Shown in pieces: positions 25,047 to 33,328 of a DNA stretch of 64,000 bases. The notes under the pieces were generated by a model. It did no database searches, was not told the origin of the DNA, and saw only the letters and a list, made by a program, of their open reading frames with translations. Source of the DNA: Schlesneria paludicola DSM 18645 (GTDB lineage Bacteria > Planctomycetota > Planctomycetia > Planctomycetales > Planctomycetaceae); assembly GCF_000255655.1 (NCBI RefSeq), contig NZ_JH636434.1, positions 2,445,206 through 2,509,205 on the forward strand, given 5' to 3'. The first letter of the stretch is position 1. Each line of letters opens with the position of its first letter. Made by a program: the position numbers and the translations under genes.

Positions 25047-25156
25047 ATTGAATCATTGGAGTCGAACATCGGCGCCACTTGGCGTCCGTTTCATGAAAAG
25101 CTCGACGAAGCACGGATACCAGCGAAGAAGGTTTCGCACGGGGGCGTACGGCATTG

Positions 25157-25375
25157 ATGCAGTGGTATGAGCATCAGCGGCTCGAGATGACCGCCATGCA
25201 CAACCAATGGGAGCTTGAACACACTCCAGACGAAGTGACCGAGCGTGCAATGCTCGCGGAACGACACTTACAACTCGCAAGTCGACTCGCCGAAATCAGC
25301 CTTGATGAGGTCGAGCGAATGATTCTAGAAACCATTGCGGCACGCCAAACGGCCGAGGCGATGGCGGAATCGTGA
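25157..25375 (+). CDS. Hypothetical acidic helical protein, 72 residues
   Basis: ATG 25157 (or TTG 25154) opens a frame encoding a charged, almost entirely helical protein: MQWYEHQRLEMTAMHNQWELEH, then ERAMLAERHLQLASRLAEISLDEVERMILETI. It has no membrane segment. No family was recognised. A very strong terminator follows 106 bp downstream, supporting transcription on this strand; an antisense frame at 25053-25280 is less convincing. Confidence 0.5.
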   Translation: MQWYEHQRLEMTAMHNQWELEHTPDEVTERAMLAERHLQLASRLAEISLDEVERMILETIAARQTAEAMAES

Positions 25376-25481
25376 CAGTCAGTGGAACATTGACGGGCGG
25401 ATGATTCCGTTAGCCGCGTCCCGAGTCTCGCTCAACTCCCCGAAGTGCACGTCCTTTGTTCGACAAACAGTTAACTCGCAG

Positions 25482-25528
25482 AGCGGACGGAGGATGAGAG
25501 AACCTTCTCATCCTCCGTCCGCTTTTTT
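25482..25528 (+). terminator. Strong Rho-independent terminator
   Basis: Perfect 18-bp arms (25482-25499 and 25506-25523) enclose a 6-nt loop. The second arm runs into a six-base T tract. It closes the plus-strand unit ending at 25375. Confidence 0.85.
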
Positions 25529-25589
25529 CACTGAAACAATCCCTCACGACGGGTCAGACAATTCTGTGATGGATTGTTTCAGTGTTTTT
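25529..25589 (+). terminator. Second hairpin in tandem, with T-run
   Basis: Perfect 14-bp arms (25529-25542 and 25571-25584) enclose a 28-nt loop that itself contains a CAGA/TCTG mini-stem. TTTTT follows. It directly abuts the preceding terminator. Confidence 0.6.
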
Positions 25590-25646
25590 CCAGATGCCAA
25601 TCAACGCGGACGCAATCGCGGATGTGTTGCGTCGTGAGGTTTTTCC

Positions 25647-25684
25647 TCAGGCCCAACGAGGCCGGACAGTCTTGTTGGGCCTGA
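25647..25684. terminator. Third hairpin, before blaR1 stop
   Basis: Perfect 11-bp arms (25647-25657 and 25674-25684) enclose a 16-nt loop. There is no T-run on either side. It lies 61 bp past the minus-strand BlaR1 stop and could end that transcript. Confidence 0.45.
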
Positions 25685-25744
25685 AAATCTTCCACGCAAA
25701 TTGACGACTTTGCGAGATCCCCAAAAATCTTCACAGCGCTGCGG

Positions 25745-27850
25745 TCAGGGCTTTGGCTGTTCAGTCCCAGTTTGGAACTTGGCATTCATGCGATTCAGAA
25801 TTTCTTGCGTGATGTCGAGTTCCTCTCCCGGTTCCACATACAGTACTTCTTGCTGAAGCATTCGTTGATACGAATCACCAGACTTCTCCGTCCCGGTGAC
25901 CGTGAGAGAATTGACAGTATTTGCCTTCAATTGGAACGTATTGTAAATCGTATTGAAGGGGCGGGCACGGCTTCCATCAGCTGGACGATCGGCAACAGCG
26001 ACGTTGACGACGGTATTCGTAAGATTAACGCCACTGTCGGCTACGGCCACGCCGGCAGGCTGTCCGTTGCCGTCCTTGATGTCGCTGAAGCCAAAGTAGG
26101 AACTTTGAGATGCTCGAAAGACCTTAGATGGATCATCGATTGCAATCGCATTCGTTGGACCTTCAGCCACGAGCACAGAATGACTTTCATTCTCCTGAGG
26201 TGCATCGGTAAATACGTTGAGCTGGACGGTCGCGCCCTGTTGAGTCCCTGAACTCGTAACGATAATAGCACCGCGTTCAATGCCCCCTTTAATGGTTACA
26301 CCGCTGATTCCAATCGCGGGATTGTCAATTACAGAGCCAGCAAATGACAAAGTCATTGGATTGGAATTTCGTCGGCGGACCAAACGAATTCCATTCGCCT
26401 TGGCGTACTGTCGGATTTCTTCGCCAATTGTTTTGAAGGTGCCAATGTAGATCTCACGTTCCATCGCGAGCAGCCCCTCTGATGTCCTCTGACGTGACAG
26501 TTCAAGCTCTATCGTTTTCTGTTCCGATCCGTCACGCTTCGCGATTTCGGAGTCTTCCTTGAAGGAACGCTCGAGATCGGCGATGTGAGATTTCAGCTTC
26601 TCCCGATCATGCGCAAACTTCAGCGAATGTTTGAAGAGAACCCCGACATCGACAACCGCCTCGGTCGGATTGGTGTTGGCCAACGTCGAGGTGGCATTTC
26701 CCAACGTGACATTCAGTGCGGCTCCGTTCTCCAATTGACTTAGTCCACTTGCCGACGGAACGACCTGTGCCGTCGGGATCGGCCGTTCCTCCGCCATGAT
26801 TTGAAAACGCAAAAGGGAGATCAACGAGATACCGATCGATCCGCTTAAGATGACAATTCTCTTCATGTTCGAGTCCTTCCTTGAATTCGAAACAGTGAGA
26901 CGGCGGATGCGATCCGCCAGGCCGTGGCCACCAATGGCCCGCGGCGCGAAAAATGTTGCCTGACGGGATCCTCCCAAAAGCAACAAGGTACGCGCATATT
27001 CAATCGCATTTTGCGGACTGGCCCGCCGAATGGTGTCGTCGCAGGCATGTTCGGCATCGTCGTCGAATTGATTGACGATGTGCCAGGCAAATGGATTGAA
27101 CCAATGAGGGAGCGCGAGCAATCGCAGGACGAACGATTTCCAGATGTCGCCTCGCTCCAAGTGCGCCAATTCATGCTGCAAGATCATTAGACGCTGTTGC
27201 GGCTTCAACAACCTCCAGATGTCCGTGGGAACAATCAACTGATAGCCACGCGGATGCCAGCAGAGCAATGGTCCGACATGCGGTACACCTCGCAACGTGA
27301 CTCTTTGACGCACCTCTGCACCAAATTCACCGACGTCCGATCGCAATGAATTGAGCTCATCCATCCACTCCTGCGGCACAGGCGCGAGCGGGGGAAGACT
27401 GCGAAGAAATTGGCAATAGTGCCGTCCCGACCGAACCAAAAGGCTCACGATTCCCAATGCCCACACCGCCGCCAGGATCGTCGCCCAAGGCAAGCCCCAC
27501 CATCCGCCGGTCAATCGGGCCTTTGTCTCCGCTTCGACGAGGTCCGAGTTGAAAAGAACGTCCGCGACAACGATCGCAATATTCGGTCGTTCAAAAACAC
27601 TTGAAGTCTCGGCCGACTCTGACGGTTGACTGACCACCAGGTTGTGAACAGCAGGAACGAGGGAAAGTGTCATCGGGATTCGAACGAGCAAACATCCCTG
27701 CAAGATGACGGCAAACCACATCCAGCGCCGCAGGCGAATCGACGAAACGGGAACAATTCGCTGAAAAACGAGGACGGCGACCGCGGCACACGTCAGGGTC
27801 CCTCCACTGCGAAGCAAAGCGGCAAGCAGGTCAACGCATGTTTCGTTCAT
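25745..27850 (-). CDS. BlaR1-type M56 metallopeptidase sensor fused to an OmpH-like region
   Basis: The 701-residue protein begins with membrane helices (about 18-35, 43-65, 118-140). The zinc-protease motif HELAH sits at 226-230 with the third ligand Glu267 in DDAEHACDD. A further membrane helix lies at about 331-348. In BlaR1/MecR1, cleavage by this domain inactivates BlaI. There is no penicillin-binding sensor domain. Instead residues about 397-495 (VVDVGVLFKHSLKFAHDREKLK to EEIRQYAKANGIRLV) resemble a periplasmic OmpH/Skp-type coiled coil. A beta-rich C-terminus follows. The ATG overlaps the blaI stop by 4 bp, so the two are translationally coupled. Confidence 0.85.
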   Translation of the reverse strand: MNETCVDLLAALLRSGGTLTCAAVAVLVFQRIVPVSSIRLRRWMWFAVILQGCLLVRIPMTLSLVPAVHNLVVSQPSESAETSSVFERPNIAIVVADVLFNSDLVEAETKARLTGGWWGLPWATILAAVWALGIVSLLVRSGRHYCQFLRSLPPLAPVPQEWMDELNSLRSDVGEFGAEVRQRVTLRGVPHVGPLLCWHPRGYQLIVPTDIWRLLKPQQRLMILQHELAHLERGDIWKSFVLRLLALPHWFNPFAWHIVNQFDDDAEHACDDTIRRASPQNAIEYARTLLLLGGSRQATFFAPRAIGGHGLADRIRRLTVSNSRKDSNMKRIVILSGSIGISLISLLRFQIMAEERPIPTAQVVPSASGLSQLENGAALNVTLGNATSTLANTNPTEAVVDVGVLFKHSLKFAHDREKLKSHIADLERSFKEDSEIAKRDGSEQKTIELELSRQRTSEGLLAMEREIYIGTFKTIGEEIRQYAKANGIRLVRRRNSNPMTLSFAGSVIDNPAIGISGVTIKGGIERGAIIVTSSGTQQGATVQLNVFTDAPQENESHSVLVAEGPTNAIAIDDPSKVFRASQSSYFGFSDIKDGNGQPAGVAVADSGVNLTNTVVNVAVADRPADGSRARPFNTIYNTFQLKANTVNSLTVTGTEKSGDSYQRMLQQEVLYVEPGEELDITQEILNRMNAKFQTGTEQPKP

Positions 27851-28257
27851 CGCGTGCTCCCCTTCGATTGAGCCTGGTTCTGAGCGCGTTCCGCGTCATC
27901 AATGAGCTGTCTGAGCTCGCGAATTTCGTCATTCGACAGCGTGCGGTCTTTCACGAGATGCGCTACCAACGGAACAACTTGTCCGAAAGTGACGTGCCGA
28001 ATAAGCGAATTCAGGTCACCGCGCGTCACGGCATCCGGTTGAATCAAGGCTTCGTAACTGGCGGGATGCAGTCCCGTCCGTTGCACCAGCCCCTTCTCTA
28101 CAAGCCGATTCAATCGCGTCTGAACCGTCGTATAACCGACCTTCCGCTCAAGCATTTCATGAGCTTGGGAAATCGTCAGAGACTTGTTTCTCCAGAGGAT
28201 CTCTAGAATCTCGATTTCGCCCGCCGCAAGCCGCACTTCCTTGGCGCTTTTCTTCAT
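27847..28257 (-). CDS. BlaI/MecI/CopY family transcriptional repressor
   Basis: The 136-residue protein has the winged helix of the BlaI/MecI family: LAAGEIEILEILWRNKSLTISQAHEML, then VGYTTVQTRLNRLVEKGLVQR (DNA-recognition region, about 10-75). A helical dimerisation and cleavage region follows, ending in ELRQLIDDAE. It should repress its own operon until cleaved by the coupled BlaR1. GAGGG precedes the ATG. A perfect dyad at 28283-28306 is the likely operator. Confidence 0.93.
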   Translation of the reverse strand: MKKSAKEVRLAAGEIEILEILWRNKSLTISQAHEMLERKVGYTTVQTRLNRLVEKGLVQRTGLHPASYEALIQPDAVTRGDLNSLIRHVTFGQVVPLVAHLVKDRTLSNDEIRELRQLIDDAERAQNQAQSKGSTR

Positions 28258-28282
28258 CGCAACCCTCGTTTATGTCTCGAGT

Positions 28283-28306
28283 CGTAAACTCGGCGGTGAG
28301 TTTACG
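28283..28306. promoter_or_regulatory. Candidate BlaI operator
   Basis: Perfect 9-bp arms CGTAAACTC and GAGTTTACG flank 6 bp. It lies 26 bp upstream of the blaI ATG, where the promoter should be. Length and dyad form fit BlaI/MecI boxes. Confidence 0.6.
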
Positions 28307-28402
28307 TACGCAGTCATAAACCGTCAAGAGGACCAGTCAGGACGTCTTTGGCAGACCGAGAAGCAGCAACAATCGAGACAGCGGTCCCGGTGAATCGTTG
28401 TG

Positions 28403-31207
28403 CTAACTTGCCGCCTGCAGATTGACCAGGATCTTCATCAGCGACTGCGGATCGACGGGCTTCACGAGGTGACGGTCGAAGCCAGCGGCAGCCGCGCGAG
28501 ACTTATCATCTTCCTGCCCCCAACCGGTGACGGCAATCAAGACAGAGTGCTCACTCCAATCCTCGCCGCGAATGGCGCGGGCCACCTCATAGCCATTCAT
28601 CTTGGGCAGGCCGATGTCGAGCAGGACCACTTCTGGCCGAAACTCTTGTGCCATTTGGACGGCCGCTTCCCCATCATGTGCGGTCCGCACTTCATTGCCC
28701 ATCGATTTCAGCAACATCGTCAATGTAATTGCCGCATCGTAGTTATCATCGACGACAAGAATCCGCAGCCGACTGTTCATCGAATTCTGGGGGGCGCGTG
28801 GAACGTTGCCCAGAACCCCTTCGCCAGCCGACTCAATCGGCAATCGCACAGTAAAACGACTTCCCTGACCAACACCCTCACTGGATGCCTCGATCGTTCC
28901 GCCATGCATTTCGACCAGGCGTTTCACCAGCGACAGGCCAATTCCTAGTCCGCCTTGCGAACGCGCGATCGAATCCTGCACCTGGGCGAACATCTGAAAC
29001 AGCGACGGAACTTTATCGGCCGGAATGCCGATGCCGTTGTCAGAGATATTGACGACGATTTGCGATCCGTGCACCCTTGCCCTCAGCTCGATCTGACCGC
29101 CTCGCTCGGTATACTTCGCCGCGTTGTTCAGCAGGTTCAAAAAAATCTGGGCCAACCGAGTCGGATCTCCATTCAAGCCAATCGGCTGGTCGGGAAGCGA
29201 CACCGCGAGCTTGTGGCCCGATTCTGTGATCACAGGTTGGCTCGCCTCGATTGCACACTCGATCACGTTTTGAAGTGTGACCGCCTCCTTGCGAAGCTCG
29301 AGTTTGTTTCGGCTGATTCGGCTGACATCGAGCAAGTCATCAATAAGCCGTGTCATTTGCTGAATCTGGCGGTCTATGACGTCGCGAGAGTACTGCACAA
29401 CCGACGCTTTGTCCGCGCCCTGATGAAGAATTTGGATTGCGTTCCTCATCGGCGCCAACGGATTTCGGAGCTCATGGGCCAGGATCGCAAGGAACTCGTC
29501 CTTTCGACGATCTGCTTCTTTGAGATTCTGATAGAGCGACGCGTTCTCAATGGCGATCGCCGCTCGTTGAGCCAATTCATTCGCAACCCACAAATCGTGT
29601 TCGCCGTACCGCCGCCCCGACTCCGCACAGAAAAACATGATCACGCCCAGAATTCGGTCGCGCACTTTCAGCGGAACGCCGATGTACGAGCGAATTCCGA
29701 GTCGCGTCAGGTAGTCGCGCAACTCTGGTCGATTGGTCGTCGAAGCAATCAACGCATCGTCGATTTCCGCGATGAGTTCACCTTTTGCGCTGTTGACGAT
29801 GTTCCAGACGCCGTGCGACGATGTGGGTTCAGGAGGGAATCGACGATTCATTTCAATCGCCTCTTGAATCAACAATGGATCACGATGCGCGACCGCGACT
29901 CGATTGAGCATTCCATCGGCGGCAATCAAATCTACGGTGGCCCAATCTGCGAAATACGGCACCGACAGCGAAGCGATCTTTTGCAGCGTACTTTGATAGT
30001 CGACGAGCACGGCAAGCGCGGCACTGGAATCTGCCAGAAAGCGATTGGTTTGTTCCATGCGTTTGCGTTGACTGATGTCACGGGCAATCTTTGAGCACCC
30101 CACGATTCGGCCGTCGGCCGTCCGAAGGGGAGAAATCGTCAGGGAGACGTCAATTCGCGTGCCATCTTTCCGGAGTCGGGCCGTTTCATAGAGGTTCACT
30201 CGATCTCCGTCTCGCAACTTTTGCTGAATGACGATCAGTTCATCCGTCAAATCATCGGGAACGATGTTGGTTAGCGGTTTGCCAAGCATCTCCTCGGCTC
30301 GATATCCATAAAGTCGCTCAGCAGCTTCATTCCAACTGACGACCTTGTCTTCCAGATCCAGGCTCACAATTGCATCGTCCGTTGATTCGACGATCGCCGC
30401 CAACCGCAGTCGAACGTCGAGCGCCTGGCGAATTTCCAGGACATCGCGGAAGACAATGGCGATTCCGACAATCGCCCCGTCTTTGCCTCGAATCGGGGCC
30501 GCCGAAAACTCAATCGGCTTTTCGCCAGCATCAGCCGCAATGAGCACGAGATGGTCACGGCGCGAGACTGTCCGGCCCTCGCGCAACACCACCTCAACAG
30601 GATTCTCAAGGGGCTGGCGAGTGATTTCATTGAGAACGCGAAAGACGGACTCCAGTGTTTCGTCCGTTGCAACTTCGGAACACCATCCCGTCAATCGCTC
30701 GGCAACGGGATTGAACAGCACGATCTTTCCAGAAGCGTCCGTCGTGATCACCGCGTCACCAATGCTCGCGAACGTCGTACGCAGCGTTTCGGCCTGTTGC
30801 CGCGCGATACTTTCACTCGCAAGGGACCGCCGCTGCGCGTTCCGCATGATCTCAAAAAAATAAATCACTGCCGAGCATAAAATGAAATACATTGCAAAGC
30901 GTCCCAGCGAAGGAACGAGGTCATTCGCAATGGACGTATGCGGCATGATGAACAGGAACAGCGTCGCAACAAATCCCAGCACCGTCGCCAGGACTGCCGC
31001 GCGCGCGCCGCAGTACCAGGCCACAAACATCACCGCGATCAATACGGCAGAGAAAGGCGCGCCGCTTTTCAGCACAGGCTCAAGCAGCCATCGTGCAGAC
31101 GTAGCGATGCCGACGGCCGCAGTCGCGACGCCATACGAATTCACGGAAGTACGCAATCGACTATCCAATTTCTGATCAATCTTGTCGCAAGGAAAACTGG
31201 CGACCAT
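28403..31207 (-). CDS. Hybrid sensor histidine kinase (DUF4118-like membrane domain, PAS, PAS, GAF, HisKA, HATPase, REC)
   Basis: The 934-residue kinase has N-terminal membrane helices of the KdpD/DUF4118 type (about 25-120). Two PAS domains follow (about 145-390), then a GAF domain (about 405-550). HisKA carries His578 in HELRNPLAP. The HATPase has DNGIGIP and GGLGIGL. The C-terminal receiver (about 812-925) has Asp864 in LLDIGLPKM and Lys in VKPVD. It is similar in plan to the kinase at 2624 but with a different sensor. It has no adjacent regulator, so its target is unknown; the HPt protein at 8040 could serve it too. Confidence 0.92.
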   Translation of the reverse strand: MVASFPCDKIDQKLDSRLRTSVNSYGVATAAVGIATSARWLLEPVLKSGAPFSAVLIAVMFVAWYCGARAAVLATVLGFVATLFLFIMPHTSIANDLVPSLGRFAMYFILCSAVIYFFEIMRNAQRRSLASESIARQQAETLRTTFASIGDAVITTDASGKIVLFNPVAERLTGWCSEVATDETLESVFRVLNEITRQPLENPVEVVLREGRTVSRRDHLVLIAADAGEKPIEFSAAPIRGKDGAIVGIAIVFRDVLEIRQALDVRLRLAAIVESTDDAIVSLDLEDKVVSWNEAAERLYGYRAEEMLGKPLTNIVPDDLTDELIVIQQKLRDGDRVNLYETARLRKDGTRIDVSLTISPLRTADGRIVGCSKIARDISQRKRMEQTNRFLADSSAALAVLVDYQSTLQKIASLSVPYFADWATVDLIAADGMLNRVAVAHRDPLLIQEAIEMNRRFPPEPTSSHGVWNIVNSAKGELIAEIDDALIASTTNRPELRDYLTRLGIRSYIGVPLKVRDRILGVIMFFCAESGRRYGEHDLWVANELAQRAAIAIENASLYQNLKEADRRKDEFLAILAHELRNPLAPMRNAIQILHQGADKASVVQYSRDVIDRQIQQMTRLIDDLLDVSRISRNKLELRKEAVTLQNVIECAIEASQPVITESGHKLAVSLPDQPIGLNGDPTRLAQIFLNLLNNAAKYTERGGQIELRARVHGSQIVVNISDNGIGIPADKVPSLFQMFAQVQDSIARSQGGLGIGLSLVKRLVEMHGGTIEASSEGVGQGSRFTVRLPIESAGEGVLGNVPRAPQNSMNSRLRILVVDDNYDAAITLTMLLKSMGNEVRTAHDGEAAVQMAQEFRPEVVLLDIGLPKMNGYEVARAIRGEDWSEHSVLIAVTGWGQEDDKSRAAAAGFDRHLVKPVDPQSLMKILVNLQAAS

Positions 31208-31626
31208 TGTCGCCTTGTTTCCTTCCGGTTGTGATTAGACGTCTTACGACGCATTATCCGACAGCAGTCCCGTGAATGTCTATCCCGCCACCGATTGAAT
31301 TCCGCCTCAATGCTTAGACAGAAGTCGGACCTGTCGATTCTCTCGCGTTGCCCAGTCGACCGACGGCATCACGAATCTGAAAGATTTTCGCTGCGGTGCA
31401 TCGCGTTCGCCATCAGTTCTAGGAGATTCACTCGTGGTTCGCCGCAAGAGTGCGATTTCGCCCATGGCCGGGTACGATTGGGCGTGCTGATCGAATCGCC
31501 CGCTTGATAACGTCTCTGGCGATTTTGCTTTTCGTTGACCAGGAATGTGGCCTGTGAACGAGAAAATTACACATGTCCGCTGCGACGTTATTTGATGCAT
31601 TCCAGAATCTTCGATGTGGAGCTGAT
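31208..31626. other. Divergent intergenic region
   Basis: About 420 bp between the kinase and the CocE-type hydrolase. Minus-strand frames (31307-31708, 31428-31751) run into the hydrolase gene and are shadows. No promoter element was recognised. Confidence 0.4.
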
Positions 31627-33303
31627 ATGACTGCTGTTCGTTGGTCGGTATTCGTAGTGCTTCTTTCATTCGCAGGACTCGAACGATCTGTCGCAGCGGC
31701 CGATCCAATTGACCTGGGTGGAGTCACTGAAACACACGAAATGATTCCCATGCGAGATGGGGTCCGCCTGTCAGCTTATATCTATACGCCACCAGGCAAG
31801 GGTCCGTGGCCGGTTTTACTTGAGCAACGGTACGCCAACGCCAACCACCCCAGCGTACAGCAGTCATACGCCAAGCTGGCGAAAGCGGGAGGATACGTGA
31901 TGGTCCTCGCTAATTTCCGAGGGTCCCAAAAGTCGGAGGGAGATTGGCGAGGATACCGTTCACTTGCTTGGGGAGAACGGCAGGACGGCTATGACCTGGT
32001 GGAATGGCTTGGGACACGTCCCTGGTCCACCGGCAAGGTTGGAACATTCGGCAGTTCGCAGGCAGGGTTTGCACAAAACTTTCTCGCGGTAGCCCGCCCA
32101 CCGCACCTGGTTGCTCAATACATGATCGATACGGGACTAAGCCTTTACCACGAGGGCTACCGAATCGGCGGCACATCACGACCCGAACGGTTCAAGTCAC
32201 TCGCACTGGCAGCTCGCGTCCCGGAACATAACCAACAATTGATGATCGAATGGTTTCAGCATCCCGCCTACGATGCCTACTGGGCCGACGAAGACTGCAC
32301 GCGACATTTCGGCAAGATGAATGTCCCCTGCTTCACCGTCGGAAGCTGGTTCGACTTCATGTGCGTCGGCTCGATCGACAGCTATGTCGGTCGGCAACAT
32401 CACGGCGATGTGCACTCGCGCGGAAGCCAGCAGCTTCTGATTGGCCCCTGGTTGCACGGCCGCGTGAAAGAGCTGAACGTCTCGAACGAAATGACGTTTC
32501 CCGAGAATGCGAAGTTTCCCATGGACGAACACATGCTGCGCTGGTTTGATCACTACCTCAAGGGAATCGATAACGGCGTCACCAGCGAATCCACAGTCCG
32601 GTATTACGTGATGGGTGCCGTAGGAGAATCGAATGCACCGGGCAATGAATGGCGGATCGCCGCCGATTGGCCCGTCGCCGCGACCCCTACGAGTTATTTC
32701 CCGCTCGCGGGCGGCGCGCTCGGCACCTCAGCTCCCACATCGAATGATGCCACCGTTTCGTGGCGGGCCGATCCGCGGCATCCGGCGTCGATCCCGACAA
32801 TCGCATTCCCCGGAGCAAAAGATGCCCGGGAATTCGAAAACCAACCTGACGTAAGGACATTCACCAGCGACGTCCTAACCGAACCGGTTGAATGGACGGG
32901 AAAGGTGCGTGCCGAACTGCTCGTCTCGACCGATGCGAAAGATACCGATTTCATCGTGCGAATCAGCGATGTCTATCCCGACGGGCGATCCATGTTGATT
33001 ATGGACTACGTTCGACGCGGCCGATATCGCGATGGGTACGAAAAGGAAGTGTTCTTCAAACCGGGCGAAGTCGCCACCGTCGGCTTTGATGTTGGGTGGC
33101 TCAGTCAGGTGTTCAACAAGGGCCATCGGATCCGCGTGACCGTCGCCAGCACGGGCGCGCCGTTTTACGAACCAAACCCCAACACAGGCGAACCACTCTC
33201 ATTTGAGATTCCCGCCAACGCGGTCGTCGCCACAAACTCGCTGCATGTGAATCAGAAACATGCGTCGCGAATCATCGCGCCGGTTAAATCAACTGGTCAC
33301 TGA
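31627..33303 (+). CDS. CocE/NonD family hydrolase (X-Pro dipeptidyl-peptidase/acyl esterase type), exported
   Basis: The 558-residue protein has a signal peptide (about 1-22, VFVVLLSFAGLERSVAAA). An alpha/beta-hydrolase domain follows, with the nucleophile Ser in GSSQAG (about residue 145), RDGVRLSAYIYTP at the start of the fold and catalytic His in WLHGR. A C-terminal jelly-roll domain (about 395-550: FTSDVLTEPVEWTGKVRAELLVST to GHRIRVTV) completes the CocE/PepX C-terminal type. It should hydrolyse an ester or amide outside the cytoplasm; the substrate is unknown. ATG 31627 is preceded by GGAG and sets the signal peptide at the N-terminus. Confidence 0.88.
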   Translation: MTAVRWSVFVVLLSFAGLERSVAAADPIDLGGVTETHEMIPMRDGVRLSAYIYTPPGKGPWPVLLEQRYANANHPSVQQSYAKLAKAGGYVMVLANFRGSQKSEGDWRGYRSLAWGERQDGYDLVEWLGTRPWSTGKVGTFGSSQAGFAQNFLAVARPPHLVAQYMIDTGLSLYHEGYRIGGTSRPERFKSLALAARVPEHNQQLMIEWFQHPAYDAYWADEDCTRHFGKMNVPCFTVGSWFDFMCVGSIDSYVGRQHHGDVHSRGSQQLLIGPWLHGRVKELNVSNEMTFPENAKFPMDEHMLRWFDHYLKGIDNGVTSESTVRYYVMGAVGESNAPGNEWRIAADWPVAATPTSYFPLAGGALGTSAPTSNDATVSWRADPRHPASIPTIAFPGAKDAREFENQPDVRTFTSDVLTEPVEWTGKVRAELLVSTDAKDTDFIVRISDVYPDGRSMLIMDYVRRGRYRDGYEKEVFFKPGEVATVGFDVGWLSQVFNKGHRIRVTVASTGAPFYEPNPNTGEPLSFEIPANAVVATNSLHVNQKHASRIIAPVKSTGH

Positions 33304-33328
33304 AGGCGATGAACTGCGTTCCATATCG

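Noticed and set aside
25053-25280. 75-residue minus-strand ORF overlapping the acidic helical protein gene
   Set aside because: The plus-strand frame has the more protein-like heptad composition and a strong plus-strand terminator downstream.
31307-31751. Minus-strand ORFs in front of the CocE-type hydrolase
   Set aside because: They overlap the N-terminal coding region of a confidently assigned plus-strand gene and lack protein-like composition.
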